Source of the DNA: Marivivens sp. LCG002
GTDB lineage: Bacteria > Pseudomonadota > Alphaproteobacteria > Rhodobacterales > Rhodobacteraceae
Length of the DNA: 64,000 bases
Direction: 5' to 3'
Assembly (NCBI RefSeq): GCF_030264275.1
Contig: NZ_CP127165.1
Location: forward strand, 1,724,001 to 1,788,000
Positions 1 to 8,249 of this stretch are shown piece after piece. Both the position numbers and the translations under genes were made by a program. Numbering within the stretch: position 1 is the stretch's first letter; each line of letters opens with the position of its first letter. The notes beneath the pieces were generated by a model, which was not told the DNA's origin, did not search any database, and saw nothing but the letters and a program-made list of their open reading frames with translations.

Positions 1-234
1 AAGTGCGCCTGCAACGACAGAGTCGTTATATGCACCCTGCGGGAACGACTCGAGGCTGACAGACCAGTCGGACTGGCTTGCGTTGAAGTCAGCAACGATC
101 TGGTTGATGATCTGGCTTTCGACTTCGTTGCCTGCACCGTGATACCACATGGTGAGTTCGGTCTGAGCGAAGGCAGCGCCCGACATACCTGCGGTCAGCG
201 CCATGACGCCTGCAGAAAGTTTAAACAGTTTCAT
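1..234 (-). CDS. Sugar ABC transporter substrate-binding protein, N-terminal part
   Basis: First 78 residues of a periplasmic binding protein for a carbohydrate ABC importer; the rest lies outside the window to the left. Seen: a Sec signal peptide (MKLFKLS, hydrophobic core, AFA before Q24), then TELTMWYHGAGNE, the usual opening of family 1 extracellular solute-binding proteins. The ATG overlaps the stop of the LacI-type gene as ATGA, and its ribosome site GGGAGGA lies inside that gene, so translation of the two is probably coupled. The regulator and transporter probably respond to the same sugar. Which sugar cannot be told from this fragment. Confidence 0.85.
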   Translation of the reverse strand, partial: MKLFKLSAGVMALTAGMSGAAFAQTELTMWYHGAGNEVESQIINQIVADFNASQSDWSVSLESFPQGAYNDSVVAGAL

Positions 235-1361
235 TGGGGGTTCCTCCCGTTCGAAAGTGGAAAGCGGATCGTGTTGCCATCCGCCGGGGCAATAGCGGTC
301 ACAGAGGACCGCCAATTCACAGGACCCGACACTAGCGTCGGGTTGATCTGTTCGTGGGTCTCGTCATTGATCAGCGACAGCAGCCAATCGGCAGCGCGCG
401 CGCCCATAGCTGCATAGGGCAGCTCGGCAGTGGTCAATGGCGGGAAAAGCGTTTCCGCGATCACGCGGTAATTATCGTAGCCGGCAACCGAAATATCTTC
501 GGGCATACGGATGCCGCGCGTGCGCAGGATACCATAGACGCGCATCGCCATCTCGTCGTTACCGCAGCACAGCACGGTCGGCGGATTGGGCAGCGAAAGA
601 ATGCGGTCGATCGCATCCCATAGCACAGCGGAATTGCGAAGCTTGTCATGCATGAAACCTGTCGAGACAAGCTCGGGGTCGAATGCGATCCCCGCCTCTG
701 CCAAAGCGCGCTTATATCCATCGAGACGGAGGCGCGTTGCATCCATCCCCTTGGGCAACGTCAGATAGCCGATGCGGCTGTGCCCTGCTTGGATCAGACG
801 GGCAACAAGATCATGTTGTCCCCGCTCGTCATCAGGAAGCACTGACGGCGTTCCAAGGTCATCGTAGCAGTTGGCAAGCACCAAGGGCGTGCCCTTGGGT
901 GCAGGCGGAAGCTCGACGCGCTGGTGATAGTCGGCCACATAGATAAGGCCCTCGGCGCGGTGCTCGACAAAGGTGCGGATAAGTTCGGGCACACGGGACG
1001 AGCTGCCGCCTGTATCGGCGATCATCAGCGTCATACCGGTGGCGGACATGACCGACTGAATGCCCTGAACGATGAGCAAATCAGGCAGACCCTTAGGCTC
1101 GTTGCCGTCTGATGTTGTCGAGATGGCGCCTGTGATCAAACCGATGAGGCCTGAGCGCGAAGATCGCATCATACGGGCAGCGTTCGACGGGACATAGCCA
1201 AGTTCGAGAATGGCCTTTTCAACGGCCTCGCGGGTCTTTTCACCGACCGGAGCATCCCCGTTGAGGACGCGGCTCACAGTCTTTGGCGAGACCCCCGCTA
1301 TCTTTGCTACGTCGTAAATCGTCGCCAAACGCTTGCCTCCCCAGTCTTGCGTAGAATCCAT
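231..1361 (-). CDS. LacI-family transcriptional regulator
   Basis: DNA-binding repressor of 376 residues with the LacI helix-turn-helix at about residues 13-60 (ATIYDVAKIAGVS, TVSRVLNGD) followed by a periplasmic-binding-protein-like sugar sensor domain (GLIGLI start, GYDNYRVIAETLFPPLTT near the end). It precedes and overlaps by 4 bp a sugar-binding protein gene, so it probably controls that importer and its own gene. Start: the ATG at 1361 has no ribosome site and sits on the first copy of a tandem operator. The TTG at 1328 is preceded by GGAGG with 6 bases spacing and leaves the full HTH, so 1328 is a serious alternative start. Family call is firm; the effector is unknown. Confidence 0.92.
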   Translation of the reverse strand: MDSTQDWGGKRLATIYDVAKIAGVSPKTVSRVLNGDAPVGEKTREAVEKAILELGYVPSNAARMMRSSRSGLIGLITGAISTTSDGNEPKGLPDLLIVQGIQSVMSATGMTLMIADTGGSSSRVPELIRTFVEHRAEGLIYVADYHQRVELPPAPKGTPLVLANCYDDLGTPSVLPDDERGQHDLVARLIQAGHSRIGYLTLPKGMDATRLRLDGYKRALAEAGIAFDPELVSTGFMHDKLRNSAVLWDAIDRILSLPNPPTVLCCGNDEMAMRVYGILRTRGIRMPEDISVAGYDNYRVIAETLFPPLTTAELPYAAMGARAADWLLSLINDETHEQINPTLVSGPVNWRSSVTAIAPADGNTIRFPLSNGRNPQ

Positions 1362-1388
1362 GACACCGATGTCATGACACCGATGTCA
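1361..1388. promoter_or_regulatory. Tandem palindromic LacI-type operators
   Basis: Two back-to-back copies of TGACACCGATGTCA at 1361-1374 and 1375-1388. Each is a 14-bp palindrome with a central CG and one mismatched pair, the form expected of LacI-family operators. They lie immediately upstream of the lacI-type gene, so autoregulation of the sugar operon is the simplest reading. Confidence 0.7.
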
Positions 1389-1393
1389 CAATT

Positions 1394-1410
1394 AATCAAG
1401 CCGTTTGATT
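1394..1410. promoter_or_regulatory. Inverted repeat AATCAA-n5-TTGATT
   Basis: Six-base arms around GCCGT, just upstream of the tandem LacI-type operators. It could be a second regulator's site or part of the promoter region of the sugar operon. Nothing else identifies it. Confidence 0.35.
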
Positions 1411-1531
1411 TATCAAGTTTTGGAGAGCGAATTGGCCAGCGGGGTTTGGCCTAACGGGCAGCGCCCTGAAAACTACGCCAATTCAAATTCTTAGGTATGG
1501 AATTTGGCGCCCTGCACAATCTGCACCGCAC

Positions 1532-1557
1532 AAAAGAAAAAAGGGCCCGAAAGCCCT
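1532..1557 (-). terminator. Rho-independent terminator without an adjacent gene
   Basis: On the minus strand AGGGC, loop TTTCGG, GCCCT is followed by TTTTTTCTTTTG. No minus-strand gene ends just upstream of it (to the right); the next feature there is the plus-strand toxin-antitoxin module. It may be left from a gene displaced by that module, or it may insulate the lacI operon. Confidence 0.6.
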
Positions 1558-1635
1558 GCCCCCGCAGCAAATGTTGGCAGAAACAAGTCGACTGCAGGGA
1601 ATATCGCCAAGTATGGCACCTCCGGGGGCAAATTC

Positions 1636-1687
1636 TTGACTTTTGGGTGGCATTTTGCTACCTACTATGTAGATCAAGGAGGCGACG
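1636..1687 (+). promoter_or_regulatory. Promoter, operator and ribosome site of the ParD-like/zeta module
   Basis: TTGACT at 1636-1641 and TACCTA at 1659-1664 are 17 bases apart. An inverted repeat CTAC-n7-GTAG (1658-1672) covers the -10 region and suits binding by a ribbon-helix-helix antitoxin. AAGGAGG follows, 5 bases before the ATG. The -10 match is weak. Confidence 0.45.
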
Positions 1688-2044
1688 ATGGCGCAATCAG
1701 TAAAACTGGCCGATGAGATCATGGCCCTGGTCCGGTGTGAAGCAGAGCTACACAGCCGTTCAGTGGCTGGTCAGATTACCCATTGGCTTAAGATTGGGCG
1801 CGCGATCGAACATTCCGGTTCTTATGACCATGCACGCATCACGGCTGCGCTCGAGGGAAAGTTAGACACCACAGCGCTGACAGAAGAGGAAGAGATCGCC
1901 TGGCTTGAGTCATTCACCGAGAAAATGGGGCAAGCCTCTGAAGAAGAAGTAGCCTTCCACGCCAAACGCCGCAGACTAGGGCGGGGCGTTGGGCTCGATG
2001 CGGGTGGCAACCTTATTTACGCAAGAGATGACGCTGCGGCATGA
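1688..2044 (+). CDS. ParD-like antitoxin
   Basis: Protein of 118 residues with the pattern of ParD-like type II antitoxins: an N-terminal ribbon-helix-helix stretch (SVKLADEIMALVR, RSVAGQITHWLKIGRAIE) that would bind DNA and repress the module, then an acidic region (TEEEEIAWLE, ASEEEVAFHAKRR) that would hold the toxin. Strong ribosome site AAGGAGG. Its stop overlaps the start of the zeta-type toxin gene as ATGA, the usual antitoxin-first order with coupled translation. Pairing this antitoxin type with a zeta kinase differs from the classical epsilon-zeta and PezAT pairs. Family call from sequence; partnership inferred from overlap. Confidence 0.82.
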   Translation: MAQSVKLADEIMALVRCEAELHSRSVAGQITHWLKIGRAIEHSGSYDHARITAALEGKLDTTALTEEEEIAWLESFTEKMGQASEEEVAFHAKRRRLGRGVGLDAGGNLIYARDDAAA

Positions 2045-2628
2045 GGCCAAGCCTCGTCCTCCTTGCCGGACCAAACGGCTCCGGCAAGTCCACGCTTTAC
2101 TATACCCGCGTTGCACCAAACTTCGACGGTCCTTTCATTAACGCTGACAACATCCAACGCGACGAGTTGGGCGATCCGTCGATGGAAGCTGCCTATGAAG
2201 CGGCACGCATTGCTTCGGCGCGAAGGCTCGAGATGATGGACGCGCGCCAGAGTTTCGCCGCAGAGACGGTATTCTCGCACCCCTCAAAGCTGGGGGTGAT
2301 AGAAGCGGCGCGAGAGCGCGGCTATCTTGTTATCGTTATGCATGTTGGTGTCGACAGCGCTGACCTTTCAGTGGCTCGGGTTGTCGAGCGGCGCTCTGAA
2401 GGGGGACACTATGTGCCCGAAGACAAGATCCGCGCGCGTTTTGTTCGGAGTGAGCCTTTGATCCGGCAAGCGGTCCTGCAAGCGGATCGCGGGATGGTCT
2501 TCGACAACTCTCAGCTCAACATGCCGCCACGCCAGATGTTGGTCTTCGCCGCCGGTCGCCTCATCCAAGCCGCGCCTCTCCTCCCGGAGTGGATCCTTCG
2601 CGCCTATTCTGCAGATCTGACGGTCTGA
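2041..2628 (+). CDS. Zeta-toxin-like kinase
   Basis: 195-residue P-loop kinase of the zeta/PezT group, which phosphorylates UDP-N-acetylglucosamine-type nucleotide sugars and blocks cell wall synthesis. Seen: Walker A GPNGSGKST at about residues 10-18, the substrate-binding INADNIQRDEL, and AAETVFSHPSK, matching the conserved ETVFSH segment of the family. A later R-rich helix (RVVERRSEGGHYVPEDKI) fits the lid that binds phosphate. It follows the ParD-like antitoxin with a 4-bp overlap. Some chromosomal zeta-like kinases are not toxic; toxicity here is inferred from the pairing. Confidence 0.85.
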   Translation: MRPSLVLLAGPNGSGKSTLYYTRVAPNFDGPFINADNIQRDELGDPSMEAAYEAARIASARRLEMMDARQSFAAETVFSHPSKLGVIEAARERGYLVIVMHVGVDSADLSVARVVERRSEGGHYVPEDKIRARFVRSEPLIRQAVLQADRGMVFDNSQLNMPPRQMLVFAAGRLIQAAPLLPEWILRAYSADLTV

Positions 2629-2885
2629 CGGCACGGATCGGCTGACGGTATTCTGGCTGAAATATGGCTTGATGCGGAAGCGAGCACAATGGGGGGGCCG
2701 GTGCCGCAGATTACGTCGGAGGCTGTGTGCCCTTTCCGCCTGCAGAAAAGTAACGCCCGTCGATCAAAGAGCCGCCTACGCATAAGCAGCTCTTCCTAAT
2801 GTCAATATTTACCCCAGGGTCGTGTCAAATGCCCCTTCCGGGACTTAAGAATTACTCTTCAAGCTCTTGAAAAAATGAAACTTCG

Positions 2886-3413
2886 TTACTCTTTCTCGAA
2901 GAAAATCGTCACCTGCCCCAGCGGGAACCCGTATTTCGACATATAGGCAATGTTAAGCACGCGCTTATCGCTCAGGGACCACATATAATCGTCGAAGGTC
3001 ACCCTCATCGGACCATCAGGCAGAGGCAAGTCGATCGTGTAGGTCCAGTAGAACATATCCCCTTTGATCTGGCCTGTCGCCTCTCCGATCACGCCCGCCG
3101 CGGTGCCCGTCCATGCGCCATCCCCTTTGGGGGTAAGGGTCCAGATCCGCTGCTCGGTCGTATTGTCGGAATAGACGAAATCCTCGACCAGAACCAATTC
3201 GGAGCCGTTCCAGCTTCCCTTTATGTCAACTTCAAAGCGGCGGCTGACATTGCCGAGGACGTCCTGAAATTGACCGTGGGCGGTGGTGCGCCCTTCGAAG
3301 AATTCAACGAGATCAAGTTCTCGATCCGACAGTTTCGGATCATCGATCGAGGGTTTGATCGCACACCCCGCCAAGACGAGCGAGATCAAAACCATTTGGA
3401 AAAATCGGAGCAT
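2886..3413 (-). CDS. DUF3833-type lipoprotein
   Basis: 175-residue lipoprotein. The N-terminus has a short hydrophobic signal ending in LVLAGC, a lipobox, so C17 would be lipidated and the protein placed in the outer or inner membrane facing the periplasm. The body (FFEGRTTAHGQFQDVLG, IWTLTPKGDGAWTGTAAGVIGEA, YWTYTIDLPLPDG, DDYMWSLSDKRVLN) matches the DUF3833 family as I know it; no function is established for it. It stands alone, with rpsU next on the same strand. Confidence 0.8.
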   Translation of the reverse strand: MLRFFQMVLISLVLAGCAIKPSIDDPKLSDRELDLVEFFEGRTTAHGQFQDVLGNVSRRFEVDIKGSWNGSELVLVEDFVYSDNTTEQRIWTLTPKGDGAWTGTAAGVIGEATGQIKGDMFYWTYTIDLPLPDGPMRVTFDDYMWSLSDKRVLNIAYMSKYGFPLGQVTIFFEKE

Positions 3414-3527
3414 GATAAGCCTCTTGCGCTGAACCCTTCGCTTATCACTCGAGGTAGCGCGCCTCAGGCCAATTTCCAGCTTTCGCTTGGATCAACACGG
3501 GATTGCCGATCGCCCTCCTCCGAAACG

Positions 3528-3562
3528 AAAACACTCCGCCCTGTTTCCACGGGACGGAGTGT
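3528..3562 (-). terminator. Terminator of rpsU
   Basis: Stem ACACTCCG/CGGAGTGT extended by CCC/GGG with one bulged base. On the minus strand it is followed by TTTTCGTTTCG, 35 bases after the rpsU stop. Confidence 0.75.
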
Positions 3563-3596
3563 CTGAACTTTCAAGCGGCGCTATGCCAAAGGGATA

Positions 3597-3797
3597 TTAC
3601 CCTTCGCGCAGGGCCTTCTTGCGAGCAAGCTTGCGCTGACGGCTGATGGCCTCTTTCTTCTCACGGGCCTTCTTGATCGAGGGCTTTTCGAAGAACTCTT
3701 TCAGACGCATTTCACGGTAGACACCTTCGCGCTGGAGCTTCTTCTTGAGCACGCGCAGTGCCTGATCCACGTTATTGTCGCGAACGCTGACTTCCAT
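3597..3797 (-). CDS. rpsU: 30S ribosomal protein S21
   Basis: 66-residue basic protein matching bacterial S21: [20 protein letters not shown] at the start, [16 protein letters not shown] in the middle and a lysine/arginine-rich end. S21 joins the small subunit late and helps base-pairing of mRNA leaders with 16S rRNA. Length is normal for alphaproteobacteria. It has its own terminator about 35 bases downstream. As a housekeeping gene it argues that the window is chromosomal. Confidence 0.97.
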   Translation of the reverse strand: MEVSVRDNNVDQALRVLKKKLQREGVYREMRLKEFFEKPSIKKAREKKEAISRQRKLARKKALREG

Positions 3798-4171
3798 TTG
3801 ATTGCTACTTCTCAGAAAATTAAAGCTGCGCGCATGTTGCAGAGAGTGGAGCCATTTTCAACCGGATTCTCGCTGTTTTGGTTAGAAAATTGCGCGGTTT
3901 TTTGAGAAAGCGGCTTGGTGAGACGCGCGGCGATGCTGGATCACGCACCAAAGCGTCGATTTATAACATATAAATCAGATACTTAAGTTAATTCCTGCAC
4001 TTCTTACGGTGAATACGCACACCTCCAGAAACAGGCACCAAAAGCGCTGCCCTTCCCCTACCCTTGGACCTTTCATCGGAAGATCACACCAGATAAGCGG
4101 CCCAACCCACTCTGGATCGGGCCTTTCGAGATGCGATTCACTGCGCGAAAAGGCTCGTCTTTCGGCGCGAT
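3798..4171. other. Intergenic region upstream of rpsU
   Basis: 374 bases without a convincing gene. It must hold the rpsU promoter on the minus strand, but no clear -35/-10 pair stands out. A plus-strand ORF from 4009 runs into the antisense of the next gene and looks spurious. Confidence 0.5.
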
Positions 4172-4519
4172 TTAAAGTGCTTTTGCGGCCAGTAGCTTCT
4201 GCAAATCCGAATTACCCCCGACGAAAACGCCATCGACAAAGATCATCGGAAAAGTCGGCCAACCGGTCCACATCTTGAGAGCAAGCCTACGGCGCCAGCC
4301 CGAGGTATAGCTCCCGTATTCGAGGTATTTGAACGCATGCCCTGCCGCCTCTAAACTCTTGCGGGCGCGGCCGACGGAGCCGTTATAACGCATCCCCACA
4401 ACAACGATGCGGTTCGCGGCAATCTCCGCCTGAACCTCGGCAACGATATCGGAGTGATAGGATAGAACCTTGTCACGGATAGCGGGATGAAGGGCGTTGG
4501 CGGACAGAATTTGGCGCAT
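4172..4519 (-). CDS. Glutaredoxin-like protein lacking the active-site cysteines
   Basis: About 115 residues from the ATG at 4519; an upstream in-frame ATG at 4615 adds a basic stretch unlike the family and has no ribosome site. The thioredoxin-type core is recognisable: VVVGMRYNGSVGRARKSLE, YLEYGSY, then MWTGWPTFPMIFVDGVFVGG, which carries the cis-proline TFP and the GG turn of glutaredoxins. Where monothiol glutaredoxins have CGFS or CPYC there is NGSV, and I see no cysteine in the whole protein. It therefore cannot do thiol exchange; a binding or scaffold role is possible. Similar Cys-less proteins occur in Rhodobacterales. Confidence 0.75.
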   Translation of the reverse strand: MRQILSANALHPAIRDKVLSYHSDIVAEVQAEIAANRIVVVGMRYNGSVGRARKSLEAAGHAFKYLEYGSYTSGWRRRLALKMWTGWPTFPMIFVDGVFVGGNSDLQKLLAAKAL

Positions 4520-4703
4520 TGCGTTGGTGTCTCTGAATGGGGCCGCAGGAGCGGCGGGATATAGGAGCCGTTTGCCCCGATGGCGATTGCCTTGGGCGTT
4601 ACGATTGATCTGCATCTAGGCAGGCGCACCCCGACAGACAATGGCCCACGCGCTCATTCGCGAAAATGGAGGAGCGTTTGCTTTGGCTCTCCCATTAGCC
4701 GCC

Positions 4704-5051
4704 TTACCTTTGAAGCGGCGGGCCGGCGAGGATGATAGCCGCACCGACGAGGCAGAACGTGGCCCCGATCACATCCCATCTGGTCGGGAATTGCCCTTCG
4801 ACGGCCCATAGCCAAACCAAAGATGTAACGATGTAAATTCCCCCATAGGCTGCATAGGCCCGCCCCGCGAAATCCGTGTCGACCCGCGTCAGAAGATAGG
4901 CAAATAGCGCCAGCGCTATGCCGCCAGGCATGAGCCAAAGCACAGATCGGTCAAGACGCAGCCACGCCCAGAACGCAAAGCATCCTGCGATTTCAGCCAC
5001 CGCCGCCAAGACGTAAATGCCAAACGAGGAAAACACTCCGATTGTGGACAC
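4704..5051 (-). CDS. ynfA: YnfA/UPF0060 family inner-membrane protein
   Basis: 115 residues with four predicted membrane helices: [75 protein letters not shown]. The spacing and motifs AEIAGCF and AAYGGIYI are those of UPF0060 (YnfA), small multidrug-resistance-like proteins of the drug/metabolite transporter fold. Length fits the family. It may act in small-molecule efflux, which is known only loosely for the family. It stands alone between the glutaredoxin-like gene and the efflux operon, all on the minus strand. Confidence 0.9.
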   Translation of the reverse strand: MSTIGVFSSFGIYVLAAVAEIAGCFAFWAWLRLDRSVLWLMPGGIALALFAYLLTRVDTDFAGRAYAAYGGIYIVTSLVWLWAVEGQFPTRWDVIGATFCLVGAAIILAGPPLQR

Positions 5052-5230
5052 GTCGAACTCCTACTTTGGGGGCGCAATTGCCACGCCTCAGGCTCGGTCG
5101 ATTATCGCGCTCGGTGCTCGACCTAACACAGAATAAAGCTGTTTTCACCTCCGTGATTTTGTATCAGCCTATTTCCATGTGTGCGCCCAGTTTCCGAAGC
5201 CATGCGCCCTTCCCTGCCTTTAAGCCAGCC

Positions 5231-6367
5231 TCAATCAAGCGTCTGACGATAGCGCTTCAAGGCAACCCCGACGATCACCAGCATGATCAAGGTAATCGCG
5301 GTCAGGTCGCCCGCGATATCTATGAGGTCCGCGCCCTTGAGCATCACTTTGCGGATGAGACGCAGGAAATGCGTGGCGGGGATGACCGACCCGATGGTCT
5401 GGGCCCAATTCGGCATCGCGGCAAAGGGGAACATGAACCCCGAAAGAAGGATCGTCGGCAGCAGAGTAAAGAACGAGACCTGCATCGCCTGCATCTGGCT
5501 TTTCGCAACGGTCGAGATCAAGAAGCCTAGCGCGAGGTTCACCACGATATAGAGATTGAAGCCCACAAAGAAGGCGAATGGCGAGCCGATGAAAGGAACG
5601 CCAAAGAGAATACGGCTGACCACCAGAAAAACGCCCGTCTGAACATAGCCGACGAGAACATAGGGCATGATCTTGCCCGTCATCACCTCAAAGGGACGCA
5701 CTGGCGTCGCGATCAGCGTCTCCATTGTGCCCTTTTCGCGCTCTCGCACGATGGCAACAGCGGTGATCATCACCATGGTAAGAGAGAGGATGACCGCAAG
5801 AAGCCCCGGCACGATGTTGACCGAAGTCTTGCCCTCGGGATTGTAGAATTTATGCACCACAACACCAAAGGGAGGCGGCGCAGGCGCGGTATAGCCCAAT
5901 GCGCCGGTCATGGTTTGGGAGAGAACAGTATCCACGATCCCCGAGAGCGCTGCGACCGCCCCGCCTGCGGCAGCCGGATCGCTCGCATCTGCTGCCAAGA
6001 GGATTTGTGGCCGAAGTCCGCGCACAACGTCCCGTTCGAACCCATCGGGAATGACCACGACGAAACTTGTGGTTCCGTCCCGTAGCGCACGCTCGCCCTC
6101 TTCGGGGCTTGTCACTATCCCTTCGAAATCGAAATATGTCGAAGTGTCCATGGAAGCCAGGATCGCGCGGCTGATCGGACCTTCGTCTGCCATTTCGACA
6201 AGCGTCGGAAGATGGCGGGGATCGGAGTTGATCGCATAGCCAAAGATCAAGAGCTGCATGATAGGCACGCCGATCATCATCACGAAGGTGACCTTGTCGC
6301 GGCGCATCTGGATGAACTCTTTGGTCAGCACCGCGAGGAAGCGGGCAAAGGAAAACGGCCAGCTCAT
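5231..6367 (-). CDS. ABC-2 type efflux permease
   Basis: 378-residue membrane component of an ABC-2 exporter of the YbhS/YbhR type. Seen: an N-terminal helix after FIQMRRDKVTFVMMIGVPIMQLLIFGYAI, a large periplasmic domain (about residues 45-175), then five helices including LLAVILSLTMVMITAVAIVRERE and the ABC-2 motif REREKGTMETLIATPV, which joins helix and cytoplasmic loop. Last of four genes (TetR, HlyD, ATPase, permease), each overlapping the next by 4 bp. YbhGFSR-like systems have two permeases; only one is present here, so it would act as a homodimer. Substrate unknown. Confidence 0.9.
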   Translation of the reverse strand: MSWPFSFARFLAVLTKEFIQMRRDKVTFVMMIGVPIMQLLIFGYAINSDPRHLPTLVEMADEGPISRAILASMDTSTYFDFEGIVTSPEEGERALRDGTTSFVVVIPDGFERDVVRGLRPQILLAADASDPAAAGGAVAALSGIVDTVLSQTMTGALGYTAPAPPPFGVVVHKFYNPEGKTSVNIVPGLLAVILSLTMVMITAVAIVREREKGTMETLIATPVRPFEVMTGKIMPYVLVGYVQTGVFLVVSRILFGVPFIGSPFAFFVGFNLYIVVNLALGFLISTVAKSQMQAMQVSFFTLLPTILLSGFMFPFAAMPNWAQTIGSVIPATHFLRLIRKVMLKGADLIDIAGDLTAITLIMLVIVGVALKRYRQTLD

Positions 6368-7302
6368 TTCGCAGCCCCCAGAAAGTTATCCGTGGCACCG
6401 GCCATGAGATAAATGAAGGCTTCTTCCAACTCGGCTTCTTTGAGCATCCACTTGTGCGATTGCGTGGCCCTATAACGGTTTGCCACTGCCTCGAGCGCCT
6501 TTTCATCTGTGCCCGAGACATGAAGCACCTGACCAAAGCGCGCCACCTGACCGACGTCAGGCTCGCTCCGCAGCGCCATTTCAAGGTCTCCAATATCGGG
6601 TCCGGTGACCTGCCATGTGTGGAGCCCGATCATTTTGGGAATATCCCGAGCCGGACCTGCGATGAGTTTTTTGCCGTATGCGATATAGGCGATGAAATCG
6701 CACTGCACCGCTTCGTCCATGTAATGGGTCGAGACAAGAACGGTCACGCCTTTGGCTGAGAGGCGACGAATTTCATCCCAGAAGTCGCGCCGCGCCTTGG
6801 GGTCAACGCCCGCGGTCGGTTCATCAAGAAGGAGGAGCGACGGATCATGGATCATGCAGGCCGCAAGAGCGAGACGCTGCTTCCATCCTCCTGAGAGGGT
6901 CCCTGCAAGCTGATTGGCGCGATCCGCAAGGCCCAGATCAATAAGCGCGTGTTTCACCCTCTCGCGCCGCGAGGGCACGCGATACATCCGCGCGATGAAA
7001 TCAAGGTTCTCTCGGATCGTCAAATCCTCGTAGAGCGAGAATTTTTGGGTCATATACCCGACGTTTTCCTTGATCGCCTCTTGCTGGCTCAGGATATCGA
7101 GACCGAGGCACTGGCCTGTGCCGCCATCGGGCGTCAAGAGCCCGCACATCATGCGGATCGTGGTCGTTTTGCCTGATCCGTTTGGACCCAGAAAGCCATA
7201 GATCGCGCCCTTTGGCACTTCCATATCAAAATGATCGACCACGGTGCGGTCACCAAAGACTTTGGTCAGCCCCTTGACCGAGATGGCAAGCTCTTCGGTC
7301 AT
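6364..7302 (-). CDS. ABC-2 type efflux ATP-binding protein
   Basis: 312-residue ATPase that powers the adjacent permease. Walker A GPNGSGKTT at about residues 38-46, Q-loop MTQKFSLY, signature LSGGWKQR, Walker B LLLLDEPTAGVDP and H-loop STHYMDEA are all intact, followed by a C-terminal regulatory tail. It is a single ATPase, whereas E. coli YbhF is a fusion of two, so it must dimerise. It overlaps the HlyD and permease genes by 4 bp each. Confidence 0.93.
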   Translation of the reverse strand: MTEELAISVKGLTKVFGDRTVVDHFDMEVPKGAIYGFLGPNGSGKTTTIRMMCGLLTPDGGTGQCLGLDILSQQEAIKENVGYMTQKFSLYEDLTIRENLDFIARMYRVPSRRERVKHALIDLGLADRANQLAGTLSGGWKQRLALAACMIHDPSLLLLDEPTAGVDPKARRDFWDEIRRLSAKGVTVLVSTHYMDEAVQCDFIAYIAYGKKLIAGPARDIPKMIGLHTWQVTGPDIGDLEMALRSEPDVGQVARFGQVLHVSGTDEKALEAVANRYRATQSHKWMLKEAELEEAFIYLMAGATDNFLGAAK

Positions 7303-8249
7303 TCGCGGGCCGTCAGCGTCAATGATTGACCCGGAAGGATGCCATCCGTATTCACAAGCTCGGCCTCGGCACGAAAGACAAGCCGAGCGACCTCGTCTTT
7401 GCTGTAAAGAATTGGCGGCGTGAATTGCGGCGAGGACGCAAGCCGCGTCACCCGTGCATAGGTGTCTGGAGCGCAGCCGTTACAACTCACGTCAAAAAGG
7501 CTCCCGATCTGGACATTCATCCGATCTGCCTCGCGCACGAAGAAGAGCGCTTTGAGCGTGTCGGGAGGCAGGATCGCAACCACAGGGGCGCCTGCCCCTG
7601 CGACTTCGCCGATGTCATAGAAAACTTTGTCGACGAGACCGGCTAAGGGCGCGTCAATAGCGCGATCATCCAGCGCGGTCTGCGCCCCATCAAGAACCGC
7701 GAGAGCGGCCTCGACACTCGCTTCGGCGGCGATACGCTGCGCGTCGCGAGCGGGAAGCTCCGCGACTTGAAGCTGTGCTTCGAGTTGCGCAATCCGAGCG
7801 TTCGCGCTCTCGAGTTTGGCGACATTCGCATCGACGCTGGCTTTCGACACATTGCCCGTCGCAAAGAGTTGCCGCGTCCGTTCGAGCGTCGTTTCAGCAA
7901 GATGTTGATCCGCACGTGCCTGATCAAGATTGGCGCGGATGACGTCGATCTCGGCGCTGCGGCCTCCTGTCTGGAGGTTCTCGAGATTTGCCTTTGCAAC
8001 CGCAACTTGGGCCTCGGCAGACTTAAGCGCGGCCGTTTGTGCGGCGTCCTCGAGACGAAAGAGCGTCACCCCCTGCGCAATGACCTCGCCTTCTTCAACG
8101 GAAAGTTCAGCGATCCGGCCGGCCGCGGCGGGCGCGACATAGACATAGTCGCCCTCGACATAGCCGTTATAGACGGTGGTCCCTGTTTCGCCAAAGTTCG
8201 GAAGGACGATGCTCAATACGCCGATAATCCAGTCAGGTAGGGTGCTCAT
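7299..8249 (-). CDS. HlyD/YbhG-type periplasmic adaptor
   Basis: 316-residue membrane-fusion protein. An N-terminal helix (DWIIGVLSIVLP) anchors it. A lipoyl half (GYVEGDYVYVAPAAAGRIAELSVEEGE) is followed by a long alpha-helical hairpin rich in alanine and glutamate (about residues 75-195), the second lipoyl half (AIDAPLAGLVDKVFYDIGE) and a beta-barrel domain. Such adaptors link the inner-membrane ABC exporter to an outer-membrane channel. Two cysteines in SCNGCAP are unusual for the family. Cotranscription with TetR, ATPase and permease is shown by 4-bp overlaps. Confidence 0.9.
   Translation of the reverse strand: MSTLPDWIIGVLSIVLPNFGETGTTVYNGYVEGDYVYVAPAAAGRIAELSVEEGEVIAQGVTLFRLEDAAQTAALKSAEAQVAVAKANLENLQTGGRSAEIDVIRANLDQARADQHLAETTLERTRQLFATGNVSKASVDANVAKLESANARIAQLEAQLQVAELPARDAQRIAAEASVEAALAVLDGAQTALDDRAIDAPLAGLVDKVFYDIGEVAGAGAPVVAILPPDTLKALFFVREADRMNVQIGSLFDVSCNGCAPDTYARVTRLASSPQFTPPILYSKDEVARLVFRAEAELVNTDGILPGQSLTLTARE

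Noticed and set aside
2811-2880. Possible terminator near CTCTTCAAGCTCTTG
   Set aside because: The repeat is short and lacks a T run on the strand that would need it.
5850-6593. 247-codon minus-strand frame overlapping the permease/ATPase joint
   Set aside because: It is a shifted-frame shadow of the permease and ATPase genes with no family motif or ribosome site.
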